Shown: piece after piece, positions 44,989 to 53,946 of the stretch
Position numbering within the stretch: the stretch's first letter is position 1
Layout of the letters: each line of letters starts with the position of its first letter
From: CAIZQW01 sp942493055
Lineage (GTDB): Bacteria > Verrucomicrobiota > Kiritimatiellia > RFP12 > UBA1067
Direction of reading: 5' to 3'
Assembly (NCBI GenBank): GCA_942493055.1
Contig: OW818680.1
Coordinates: 124,001-188,000, forward strand
DNA: 64,000 nt
Translations under genes and position numbers: made by a program
Notes under the pieces: generated by a model
Databases searched by the model: none
What the model was told of the DNA's origin: nothing
Seen by the model: the letters and a program-made list of their open reading frames with translations, nothing else

Positions 44989-47900
44989 CTAGTAGAAGCG
45001 GATGATACTTCCTCCGACTGTGGTAAGCAGAAGATTATTGCCTTGGAGGAGCAATTTGAATTTGTCCGGATAGCCGCTCAGAACAGGCTTGTGCGTGATA
45101 GTCCCGGTCGCAATGATGTAGGTTCCGGAGGGAACCTCGTCATCGGTGGCAGGTACGATTGTCAGGGCACTGAGGTCTCCATCGACCAACAGTCGGTCGC
45201 TGCTGCTTCCAGAGGTCGTGAGACGATACACGGAGCCAGACGACAACGTGACCGCGCCAAGTGCGAGTGTGCCAACCGCCGTGTCGCCGGCCGGACTGAG
45301 TACAACGCCTGCACTGAGCGTGCCATTGGTGAGTGTTCCTGTACCGGTGATCGTGATGCCTTCGCGCGCGCCGCCCAAATCAAGGGTCGTTCCGTCAGCG
45401 AGATCAAACACCGTGCCCGCGAAGAGACTGTTCGCGCCATCCGTGCGTGTCCATTTGTTCACGAGGTAGTTTTCGACATCGACGCGATCCTCCTCCGTGA
45501 GGAGACGGTCGAAGAGCAGCACCTCTCCGATCTGGCCGCGGAAGTCGAGGCGGGCCGTAGTTCCGAAACGGTAGCCAAGATGGAGAGGGGTATCACCCGC
45601 AGTCACCCAGTTTCCTCCGAGTGTCTTGGAAATAACGCCGGGCAACCCGCCGGTCCGCCAGCCGGTGACCTCGTTTGTGGTTGTTAAAGCCATCATGTAA
45701 ATGTTGGCATTCGCAGCCGCAAGGACAGGGCTGATCGTAAGGTCGTCACCGAATAGGCCATAGCATATCCCGTCAGAACGGTCCCCCAGCTCCATCAGCT
45801 GGCGGGTGCTGCCGCGTCCGAGGCCAATCACGGCATGGCTCGCGGCTGGATTGGGCGACGTGGGATCACGCGAGAGCACAGCGACCAGTGTGCGCTGAGC
45901 GGTGCCGCTGATCCCCGTGTTTGATTCTGACGCAAGCCCTGTGGCATTGGCATCGATCTTAAGCATCGGCCTCCCGGCTGCGGAGTAGGAGTCGGGTTGG
46001 GTCACGAGCATCGGTCCCTGGAAACCTGACTTGACGACTGCATTCATTGCGCTGCGGGTCCCCTTGTTGAGGATGTTGGTGACGCGGCCTGCTGGGTTGG
46101 TGGTGACAGTGGTGGCGTCAGAGGGGTCGTACCAGACGGCCGGGGCAAGTGCCGCGATGGTGCTGGCGCTTGGCGAGAGGCGAAGCGTGCCTCCGGCGAC
46201 GGATACGGGTGGCGGAAGAGTGGGTGATTCGCCATCGGGCAGGGCCAGGTATTTGGCGACCAGCGCTTCCTTGAGCGCCGCGATCTCTGTGGATGAAAGA
46301 ATGCGGTCGAAGAGGAGCACCTCGCCGATTGAACCCCTTGAGGTAACCGAAGTGGCGCGGCGGGCGATGCTGAAAGGCGCGGATGTGGTCCCCAGGTTGG
46401 CTGTCCAGGTGGCGGTAAGCGTCTCAAGCGTCACACCCGTGGAGCGCCAGATTTGCATGCCGCGTACGAGGTTGCCGTTATAGCCGTTCTCGGCCGCGAT
46501 GAAGGTGAGCTGGTTGACAGGCGGTATGGGGGAGCCCATGTTCGTGTCGCGGCCGGTACCGATGCCGGAGACGTAGGTCTTTCCGGAGTCGTTTCCGATC
46601 TCAAAGGTCTGGCCGTCGCCGCCGGAACCGATGCCGACAAGGGCGCGCGCATTATCGGTGTTGCGTGAGAGCATGGCGACGAGGGTGCGCGGCGCAGTCC
46701 CCGTGACAGGTACATTGGAGGTCGTCGTCATGGCTGAAGAGTCGTTGTCGATCTTTAGCACGCCTGCGCCGCGGGGCGAGGGGGATGACGCTCCAGAGAT
46801 GTAAAGCGGCCCAGCCCCTGCGTAGGGGATAGCATCAAGCGCAGCGCCGGTGGAGCCCTTGTTACGCATGACGGAGACGCGGCCCGAGGTGTTGGTGGTG
46901 ATGGTGGTGATGTCGGTAGGGTCGTACCAGACGAGCGGCCTGAGCGAGCGGAGGAAAGCTTCTTGGCGCGCTGCAGGTGTGAGAGGGCGTGGCTGCGCGG
47001 TCAGCGTGAAGGTTCCCTCGCCGGCCTTCACAAATGAACCGGCCGCGACCGTGCCGTTCACAAGACGTCCGCTCTCGATGACGACCTGCTGGGCGTTCGT
47101 GAGCGTAGTTCCGCCGAGGTCGAGCGTTCCGCCTGCGAGGGTGATGGGGGTGTAGGAGGTGAGCGTCTGTCCTCCTGCAGCGAGGCGAAGCGTGCCATTG
47201 GAGACGACGGTGGGGCCTGTGTAGGTATTGGTGGCTGAGAGGTTGAGCGTACCGGCCCCGAGCTTCGTCAGGCCGCCTGAAACAAAGCTTCCGAGCGCCG
47301 TTGTGGCCGTGGCGGCTGTCTTGAAGCCGCCGCCACGCAGGGTGACGGTGGGCGCACTGGTGTACCCCACGCCTGGCGAGGTTACGCGGACGGCTGTGAG
47401 TGCTCCGGTGCCGAGATCGATCTCAGCAAAGGCCGTGGCACCGGTGCCGTTGCCGCCTACGAGAAGGACTGCTGGCGGGGCGATGTAGCCCGCGCCAGGG
47501 GCTGTGACGGTCACACTGGCGACACCGAGGCCGACGGGCGCGCACAACGGCTGGTCGAGCACGATGCTGGCAGTGTCGAGCGTTTCAATACGCGCACCCC
47601 CGGCAAAGACGTTTAGCAGGGCAGGGGAGTTGTTGGCGCCGGTACGGACAAGCGAGGAGACGGCGTTACCGGTTGAAGGAATGCTCAGGATACCGCCGTT
47701 GAAGCTGAGTGCGGCAGTCGAGGTGTTGCCGGCAGCGTTGTTGCCGCCCTTCTGGAAGTAGGTCGTCGTCAGTTTGCCACCGTTCAGGTTGACGTTCGCC
47801 TGAGGGTTGCCGTCACGGTTGGCAAGGATGATCTGAGCCATCTCCGCCTGTGCGTCGTTCTCGATCGTGAACGTGCCGGTGCCGTCGCTGTAGTCACCGG

Positions 47901-50900
47901 CATTCGCCCATTCGCCGAGTTGGAAGGAGTGGGCATTGAGCGTGAAGGTGCCGCCGGAGAGCATGAAGACGCCAACGCCCTTGCGGGTCGTGAAGGTGCC
48001 GTTGTAGTAGTCGCCGATCACACCGTTGGCAGGAGTATTTCCGGCGTTGATCACGAGGGTGCCGCCTCGCTGCTCGAAGATACCGGTTGAGCCCGAAAGA
48101 CGTCCGAACTGGGTGCTGCCCTTGTGGGCAAACGTGCCGCTGTCGAGCCGGTAGTAGGCGTAACCGCTCAGACCCAGCGCTGCATCGTTGGCTGTCCCGG
48201 CTGTGTTGGTGACGTTGCCGCCGGCCTGGTAGACTGCGCCTGCGGAGTTGGCCGCATCGCCGACAATGAGGCGTCCGTTGGCGATGGCGTCTGCACCGAC
48301 GTGCACGATGCTGCGGCTGCTGGCGACAGAGCCGACCGCGAGGATTGGCCCCGCGCGATTAAAGCCGGGGTCATCGGTGCGGAGGGTCGCCCCTGCAATG
48401 CGAAGGACGGAACTGGTCGTGGCTGTGGAGAGCGCGCCGACAAGCAAGGAGTTGGTGTGGAGATTATGGTCACCCGTTCCGGTAAGGTCAAGCTCACCGT
48501 CATGCACGGTGAGCGGCCCCCAGTCAGGAGCCCCTCCCGTGAGCGTAAGCTTGCGAGGGCCGAATTTACTCAGCCCAGTATACGGAAGGCTGCCCGTATA
48601 GCTGAAATCCTCATAGATCGTGTCGATGCCCAGCGTGGTCGTGCCGGGTGTCGTGAAGGTCGAAGCGTCGGCGATCTCTGCGATCTGCGCGGCTGACCAG
48701 CCATCGGGTGAGCTTCCGGATGCGGTTCTGAGAAGGAACGAGGCGTTATCAGAGACGGTGAGTGCCGCCCCTCCCTGGCTCCCGAGGGAGCTGGAGGAAA
48801 CAGCATAGAGGGTTCCCTGCGTCACAACGGTCGCCCCTGCGTAGGTGTTGGCCGGGTTAAGAAGCCAGAACCAGCCTAGCCCCTCTTTCAGCAGACCGCC
48901 GTCACCGCCGACCTGGCCGGTGATGACTCCGCTGGCTCCGCTGACCGCGTTAAGCCGGGACGTTCCTGAAGCCAGAGTGACGGGGCCTGCCCAGCGATTG
49001 AGGTTCGTTTCCGTGCCTCCGTTTCCCGTTCGGAAATAGGAGTTGTCCGCAAGCTGGAGCGACCACTGCAGAGGAGCTGTCATGCTATTCAGATTGACAC
49101 CTGAACCCGAGGTCACAGTGACGGAATTGGCAGCGGAGCCTTTGAAGTCACTGGCTTCAAAGTTCATCATGCCGTTCTCGACTTGGATGGCTGTAGCGGA
49201 GGTCACGTTGGAAACGGCTGAAGAGACGATCGAGAATGTGCTTCCGCCCTTTACCGAGAGGCTGTGACCGGCAAAATCGAACGCGCCGCTGCGCACGTCG
49301 AAGCGGGACTGCGCATGCATGGTTGCATCCCCGGCGAGCGTCACATACTTAAAGGCGTTTTGCTGGTCATTGCCGGAGCGGGAGTTGCGAAGGGCGCCCA
49401 GGCTGTCCGGTCCGGAGCCTTCTACCGTGATTGGATTTGCAAAGGCTGCAGCAGAAGCATTCGCGATATCAAGTGCTGCGCCAGTCATGACGTTGACGCC
49501 TCCGCTTCCGAGACCGCCGTTGAGGGATGGCAGGAGCGTACCGGACGCGACGGTCGTTCCTCCGGCGTAGGTATTGGCCGCGGCGAGGGCGAGTCCGCCC
49601 GGACCGCTCTTGACGAGCGCTCCTTGCCCGGCGACAGGGCCGATGAGGAGATTCGTAAGGCCGTTCGGGGTGTCAACGTCCAGAGCCCCTTCATAGATCA
49701 GGGTCGAGCCGCTGTAGGCGAGCGGACCCGCGAGCGTGACCGTTCCGGCACCTGTCTTGGCCAGGGAGAGGGTCGCGGCATAGGGATCCGCAACAGTGGC
49801 CCCTGCTGTCAACGCGCTTACCGTGCTATCGTTTCGCAGATCAAGTTGCGTGGTTTCCCGCGTAGCGACAATCTGCCATTTCTGCATCAGGTAGGCTTCG
49901 ACAGCAGCGCGCTCCTCCGGTGTGAGCGTGTAGTTGAAGACCAGGGCTTCAGCAACTTCACCGGGGCCTGAGAATGCTCGTGAGGGGTCACCCCGGTGAA
50001 GGAGGGTGATCGGATTGTCGACCGTGGCCAGGTTAAAGGTCTTCGTCCCGAGGGAGATCCCGTTCCGGAAACCCTGGCCATTGTTCGGTGTGCTTTCCAG
50101 TCCGGTGATGAAGGTCAGGACGTTGTGCCCGACAGGCGAGGGAGGAGACACGTTAAGATCGTTGGCCATCGTCACGAAGGAGGTTTCCGTGGCGCGCTCA
50201 ACAATGGCAAAGGTCTGATTGTTGTTAGCATCGGCACCCATATAGAGCGCATAGAGACTGTTCTGGGAGATGGGGGAGCGCATGGTGACAACAAAAACAG
50301 TCCGTGCTGAGCTGCCGGCGATTCCCGCGTTGCCGAGGGTTCTGAGTCCTTGCGGTGGCGCGAAACCGTCGCTACGTGCCACCCCGCGGCCGGCCACTGC
50401 GCCAGGGACATAGCGCGGGCCGATGCTGCCGGCGGGAACTGTCGCGTCGAGGGTAGAGCCAAGGGAACCCTTATTCGTCACAACCAAGATGCGGCCATCG
50501 CCGTCGGTGGTGACGGTGTTGGTGTCCGCAAAGTCGAACCAGGCGATCGCATTGGTCAGAATTTCGGGAACAGTTATGGTGCCAGACGGCGCGGCAAATG
50601 TGGACGGGGCTGTCAACGTACCATTGGTGAGAATGAGGTTATTGCCGGTAGCGGTGACAGCAATGGCGGAAGCGATGAGCGTCTGGCCGCCAAGATCGAC
50701 CGTGGCAGGGTTATCGGCGTGGTCCTGCGTGAGGGAGAAGACAGTTGTGGGATTGTTGGTCAGGTTGATGCCGCCCCCATCGCCGGCAGCGTTGATGACA
50801 GCGGTGCCTGCAGGGTCGTTCGGAACGGTTGATTCCCCAAGGGCTTTGAGGAAGTATGTCGCACCAGTGGCAACAGGGATGACACCCAGCATGACATCGT

Positions 50901-52131
50901 ATGCTGCGGGCAGTCCGTTGACCGAGAACCAGGAGGGGAGCCGATTGGTCGGTGCAAGGTCTTGGATGAAGAGCGTGTTGCGGGCGGTGCCGATTTCAGG
51001 GGCGACGACGTCGAGGGTTGCGCCGGTTGCGCGGAGGAGCGTGGGGAGCGTGACGGTGGATGCGGTGGCTGCAGCGGGGAGCACGAAGCGCACGCCGGCG
51101 CCATTGAGGTTGTTGGTGAGGGGCAGCAAGGCGGTGAAGCCGTCGGTTGCAGCAGGGTTGACCGTGAGGACGGAGCTGGCGTTACAAGTCAGGGTGACAT
51201 TCGAGAAGGAGGCCCCTTGTCCGATGGCGAGGGTTGCGTCCGCGTTGACCGTGAGCGTACTGTTAGTAGCGGCGCCATCCAGGAGGAGCGTGCCCAAGCC
51301 TGCGACGACGTTCAGGACTCCGGCTCCGTTCGCGAAGCTGCCGCTCACGAAGTTTGTGCGGGTTGCGCCCGTGAAGGTCAGCGTCTTTGTGCCGGAGGAG
51401 GCGGGTGCAATGGTGCCGCTGAGGGTCAACGGCCCGGCACCGGCATTTTCGAACGTCCCGCTGGCCGCGACGATCTGGACAGGGAGGGCCAGCGTCGCAG
51501 GGCCACTGCCCGTGTAGACGAACCGGGACGGGCTGCCGTGAAAGCGGATGGCGGTGGTGCCAAGGGCTCCGGGATGGGGAAAGGCGATCGTTCCGTTGGC
51601 AACCGATATGATGGTCATGCCCGTAAAGCTGTTGTTTGGGTTAGTAAGGAGCAGGGTGCCGGCTGAGTTCAACTCGATGCCGACATCTGCGAGGCCGGTG
51701 ATACGCGCGGCAAGGGTAAGGGTGCTGCCGGACGCAGGCTTGAGATTGGCGAAGTCCGTGGTCGAGGTTCCGCTACGCGAGAAGGTCAGGCTGCCGTCGC
51801 CGTCGATGACGGCGTTCGCAGTGGCGACCAGGACGTCTCCGCCGGCATTCGAGAAGGCGAGCGTCGCCCCTGAGGCGACGGTGACCGTTGCCGCGGCGTT
51901 GAAGGTAAGCGTCTTCAGCGTGATGCTGGAGGGGACCGTGATCGCGGCAGGCGTGTTGATCGTGGCGGTATCACTCGCGGTCTGCGGGATACCGGCCGAC
52001 CAGTTGCCCGCGACAGTCCATGAGCCAGAGAGGCCTCCAACCCAAGTCGAATCGAGTGCAAGGAGAGGTGTTGAAACGAGCCACAAGATTGTTGCACTCA
52101 GAGAGACTAAATATGACAATGCTTTGTTCAT
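44989..52131 (-). CDS. Giant exported autotransporter-strand repeat protein with LamG-like modules
   Basis: A 2380-residue protein with a signal peptide (MNKALSYLVSLSATILWLVSTPLLA) and GAAAGG before the ATG. It is dominated by beta-helix repeats of the autotransporter-associated strand type: NTYAGGTTVASGTL (near 854), NTYAGATVVTQGTL (near 1097), NTYTGPTVVSNGTL (near 1638) and YSGSTLIYEGALDV (near 805). Three LamG-like modules interrupt it, beginning AWFDFADTNTVTTDGDGR (near 529), VWYDPTDITTITTNTSGR (near 1732) and VWYDPSDATTVTTNPAGR (near 1996). The C-terminus (LLLQGNNLLLTTVGGSIIRFY) has no autotransporter beta-barrel and no PEP-CTERM or LPXTG sorting tail. It is probably a surface or secreted structural protein released by an unknown route. 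Confidence 0.8.
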   Translation of the reverse strand: MNKALSYLVSLSATILWLVSTPLLALDSTWVGGLSGSWTVAGNWSAGIPQTASDTATINTPAAITVPSSITLKTLTFNAAATVTVASGATLAFSNAGGDVLVATANAVIDGDGSLTFSRSGTSTTDFANLKPASGSTLTLAARITGLADVGIELNSAGTLLLTNPNNSFTGMTIISVANGTIAFPHPGALGTTAIRFHGSPSRFVYTGSGPATLALPVQIVAASGTFENAGAGPLTLSGTIAPASSGTKTLTFTGATRTNFVSGSFANGAGVLNVVAGLGTLLLDGAATNSTLTVNADATLAIGQGASFSNVTLTCNASSVLTVNPAATDGFTALLPLTNNLNGAGVRFVLPAAATASTVTLPTLLRATGATLDVVAPEIGTARNTLFIQDLAPTNRLPSWFSVNGLPAAYDVMLGVIPVATGATYFLKALGESTVPNDPAGTAVINAAGDGGGINLTNNPTTVFSLTQDHADNPATVDLGGQTLIASAIAVTATGNNLILTNGTLTAPSTFAAPSGTITVPEILTNAIAWFDFADTNTVTTDGDGRILVVTNKGSLGSTLDATVPAGSIGPRYVPGAVAGRGVARSDGFAPPQGLRTLGNAGIAGSSARTVFVVTMRSPISQNSLYALYMGADANNNQTFAIVERATETSFVTMANDLNVSPPSPVGHNVLTFITGLESTPNNGQGFRNGISLGTKTFNLATVDNPITLLHRGDPSRAFSGPGEVAEALVFNYTLTPEERAAVEAYLMQKWQIVATRETTQLDLRNDSTVSALTAGATVADPYAATLSLAKTGAGTVTLAGPLAYSGSTLIYEGALDVDTPNGLTNLLIGPVAGQGALVKSGPGGLALAAANTYAGGTTVASGTLLPSLNGGLGSGGVNVMTGAALDIANASAAAFANPITVEGSGPDSLGALRNSRSGNDQQNAFKYVTLAGDATMHAQSRFDVRSGAFDFAGHSLSVKGGSTFSIVSSAVSNVTSATAIQVENGMMNFEASDFKGSAANSVTVTSGSGVNLNSMTAPLQWSLQLADNSYFRTGNGGTETNLNRWAGPVTLASGTSRLNAVSGASGVITGQVGGDGGLLKEGLGWFWLLNPANTYAGATVVTQGTLYAVSSSSLGSQGGAALTVSDNASFLLRTASGSSPDGWSAAQIAEIADASTFTTPGTTTLGIDTIYEDFSYTGSLPYTGLSKFGPRKLTLTGGAPDWGPLTVHDGELDLTGTGDHNLHTNSLLVGALSTATTSSVLRIAGATLRTDDPGFNRAGPILAVGSVASSRSIVHVGADAIANGRLIVGDAANSAGAVYQAGGNVTNTAGTANDAALGLSGYAYYRLDSGTFAHKGSTQFGRLSGSTGIFEQRGGTLVINAGNTPANGVIGDYYNGTFTTRKGVGVFMLSGGTFTLNAHSFQLGEWANAGDYSDGTGTFTIENDAQAEMAQIILANRDGNPQANVNLNGGKLTTTYFQKGGNNAAGNTSTAALSFNGGILSIPSTGNAVSSLVRTGANNSPALLNVFAGGARIETLDTASIVLDQPLCAPVGLGVASVTVTAPGAGYIAPPAVLLVGGNGTGATAFAEIDLGTGALTAVRVTSPGVGYTSAPTVTLRGGGFKTAATATTALGSFVSGGLTKLGAGTLNLSATNTYTGPTVVSNGTLRLAAGGQTLTSYTPITLAGGTLDLGGTTLTNAQQVVIESGRLVNGTVAAGSFVKAGEGTFTLTAQPRPLTPAARQEAFLRSLRPLVWYDPTDITTITTNTSGRVSVMRNKGSTGAALDAIPYAGAGPLYISGASSPSPRGAGVLKIDNDSSAMTTTSNVPVTGTAPRTLVAMLSRNTDNARALVGIGSGGDGQTFEIGNDSGKTYVSGIGTGRDTNMGSPIPPVNQLTFIAAENGYNGNLVRGMQIWRSTGVTLETLTATWTANLGTTSAPFSIARRATSVTSRGSIGEVLLFDRILSSTEIAALKEALVAKYLALPDGESPTLPPPVSVAGGTLRLSPSASTIAALAPAVWYDPSDATTVTTNPAGRVTNILNKGTRSAMNAVVKSGFQGPMLVTQPDSYSAAGRPMLKIDANATGLASESNTGISGTAQRTLVAVLSRDPTSPNPAASHAVIGLGRGSTRQLMELGDRSDGICYGLFGDDLTISPVLAAANANIYMMALTTTNEVTGWRTGGLPGVISKTLGGNWVTAGDTPLHLGYRFGTTARLDFRGQIGEVLLFDRLLTEEDRVDVENYLVNKWTRTDGANSLFAGTVFDLADGTTLDLGGAREGITITGTGTLTNGTLSAGVVLSPAGDTAVGTLALGAVTLSSGSVYRLTTSGSSSDRLLVDGDLSALTIVPATDDEVPSGTYIIATGTITHKPVLSGYPDKFKLLLQGNNLLLTTVGGSIIRFY

Positions 52132-52346
52132 GACGACAACCTTTCAGTTTTATTTGATACCCATACACGAGATAAACACCTTACCACTCATACACCGCAG
52201 ACCTTAGGTGCCTAATAATGTCCTTACATTCTCATCGATGAGCAAAAAATTGTCAACCCTAAAGCTAGTTTTTTATCTGGCTATTTTGAGGCGGGAAAGC
52301 GATGTATTCGTTACAGATTTTTTTTGGTACAGGACTGTTAATGGAT

Positions 52347-52376
52347 TTGACAACAAGGAGTCAAAAGCGGTATGGT
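52347..52376 (+). promoter_or_regulatory. Sigma70-type promoter for the AraC-family gene
   Basis: TTGACA (52347-52352) and TATGGT (52371-52376) are 18 bp apart, 74 bp upstream of the start codon. Confidence 0.6.
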
Positions 52377-52397
52377 GAATCGCAATTGATGTGTAAA

Positions 52398-52414
52398 ATA
52401 CTGGACATACTGGA
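52398..52414 (+). promoter_or_regulatory. Possible AraC operator: direct repeat of ATACTGGA
   Basis: ATACTGGA occurs twice with 9-bp spacing (52398-52405 and 52407-52414), downstream of the promoter and upstream of the start. Autoregulation is inference only. Confidence 0.35.
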
Positions 52415-52449
52415 GGGGGTGTCCGCGTTAGAACAGAAAACATGCGCTC

Positions 52450-53409
52450 ATGAAACCGTCCAAAAAATCCTTTAAGCCTCTGGAGACAGGGGTCCAGACC
52501 GGCGATTTGACCATGTATGCTGTCGGCAGCCACAATCATGAGGCTGGACGGCAGGATGTGATCCCCGGGATTGTCTCCTTTGGCTTCTGGCAGGCGCAAG
52601 GCGTCCATGACTCCCGCTCCGAACCGCATTACAACGACAGTGTCCATTTCATGATGTCCTTGCAAGGTCAGACCTCCGCAGTCCTCGATGATAAAGTCTA
52701 TACGCTGAAACCAGAAGCGCTGATGGTGACGCGTCCCTGGCAGAAACACGCCGTCGGGTATCCCTCTTTTTCACAGGGGCAACTCGGCTGGTTGACACTG
52801 GATGTCGGGATTCGCAATCCACATGAAAAGTGGAAGTGGCCCGAATGGGTCTTGCTTTCAAAGGATGAGCTTTCCGTCATAACACGGGAACTTCGGCAAA
52901 ACGAGGATGCCATCCGGCTGGTCTCCCCGGCCTGCGTCGATGCATTCGCCGCCTTGGTTCACTTTGCAAAGGAACCTGATGCCGCAAAAAACAAGACATG
53001 GATTGCGCTATTGGCCAATACGCTCTTTTTCCGGTTGCATGAGTCGCTTGCGCAGGCTGCAGCCACCTACTCCTCGTCGCTCACGGAAGCGGCGCGCTCC
53101 GTTGAAATGTTTTTATCTCGCTTGCCCACGATGCTCGTTGAACCGTGGACGGTTGAGCGGATGGCTCGGCAATGCGGCGTCGGACTCACCTATTTTTCGA
53201 GTCAAGTGATCATGTTAACCGGTGAGACACCGGCTAAATATCTCCTCCGGCTTCGCATGAAGCGCGCGCAAGAGCTGTTGAAGGAGACGAACTGCTCATT
53301 GCGGGACATCTGCACGCAGACGGGCTTCGGCGGGGAAAGCCATTTCGTGCAGCAGTTCAGCAAGCGTTTTGGCGAAACGCCAAAGGCGTGGCGGCTGAAG
53401 GCAAAATAG
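52450..53409 (+). CDS. AraC-family transcriptional regulator
   Basis: A 319-residue protein. The N-terminal half has a cupin-like segment (HYNDSVHFMMSLQGQTSAVLDDKVYTLKPEALMVTRPWQKH), the ligand-sensing domain. The C-terminal 100 residues are the double helix-turn-helix: VERMARQCGVGLTYFSSQVIMLTGETPAKYLLRLRMKRAQELLKETN and LRDICTQTGFGGESHFVQQFSKRFGETPKAWR. No strong ribosome-binding site precedes the ATG. It is divergent from the autotransporter-strand gene and upstream of the HzsA-related genes. Confidence 0.9.
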   Translation: MKPSKKSFKPLETGVQTGDLTMYAVGSHNHEAGRQDVIPGIVSFGFWQAQGVHDSRSEPHYNDSVHFMMSLQGQTSAVLDDKVYTLKPEALMVTRPWQKHAVGYPSFSQGQLGWLTLDVGIRNPHEKWKWPEWVLLSKDELSVITRELRQNEDAIRLVSPACVDAFAALVHFAKEPDAAKNKTWIALLANTLFFRLHESLAQAAATYSSSLTEAARSVEMFLSRLPTMLVEPWTVERMARQCGVGLTYFSSQVIMLTGETPAKYLLRLRMKRAQELLKETNCSLRDICTQTGFGGESHFVQQFSKRFGETPKAWRLKAK

Positions 53410-53946
53410 AGCGGCGGGCTTGACTGTAACTTGATTGGATGGAACCACAAAACCCACAAAATATCACAAACAAATGCCTTCTCTTCGTCTCATGACTTAA
53501 TCTCATTACTTTGTCTCGCACAGATTAAATAGGGAGATTAAGTAGTGAGATTAAGAATGAAACATCCTCTGTGCTCTCTGTGCCTCTGTGAGAAACATGT
53601 TGCCTGTCAGTTTATTGCTGGTAATCGGTGGCCGCGGCCTTGCCTATAACTTGGCCATTTTGTCACACTTAAGCCATGTTGAAAATGGTAGGGCTCGTTC
53701 GCCGAACGAGCCGCGGACGGTTCGGCGAACCGTCCCTACCATATTTCATTCGTGCCTTTCGCGTCATTCGGATGCTAAAAAGTTACCAGTCAGTTTATTC
53801 CCGGTACCCCCGTGCGGGGGGCTTACCTGCTTCCGGTTGCGGAATGTAATTTTTCATCATGATGAAAATTTATATTTATAGATGAGCCTATTTTTGGTCT
53901 ACTAGTACCATACAAATAGGAAATTTTTCAATAAGGGAGTTCATTT
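53410..53946. other. 537-bp spacer rich in repeats
   Basis: GTCAGTTTATT occurs at 53606-53616 and 53789-53799 in a longer similar context. There is the two-hairpin element at 53685-53742 and a GGTACCCCC/GGGGGGCTTACC hairpin at 53803-53827. The stretch 53560-53590 has CTCTGTGCTCTCTGTGCCTCTGTG short repeats. No gene is seen. Confidence 0.6.
53685..53742. repeat. Two-hairpin palindrome with complementary loops (second copy)
   Basis: The outer stem ATGGTAGGG/CCCTACCAT (53685-53693/53734-53742) encloses CTCGTTC-GCC-GAACGAG (53694-53710), CCGCGG, and ACGGTTC-GGC-GAACCGT (53717-53733). The loops GCC and GGC are complementary, as in the 6.1-kb copy. Confidence 0.8.

Larger units (their letters stand above)
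52132..52449. other. 318-bp divergent spacer with AraC-gene promoter
   Basis: It separates the autotransporter-strand gene from the divergent AraC gene. It holds the promoter at 52347-52376 and a direct repeat at 52398-52414. The half near the repeat-protein gene shows no clear box. The geometry fits an AraC regulator that controls both sides. Confidence 0.6.

Noticed and set aside
50423..51517. Long plus-strand open frame (about 364 residues) opposite the autotransporter-strand gene
   Set aside because: It and other long frames in 45-52 kb are antisense to a GC-rich repeat gene with signal peptide and recognisable modules. Their protein sequences are alanine/valine/serine-rich with no motifs.
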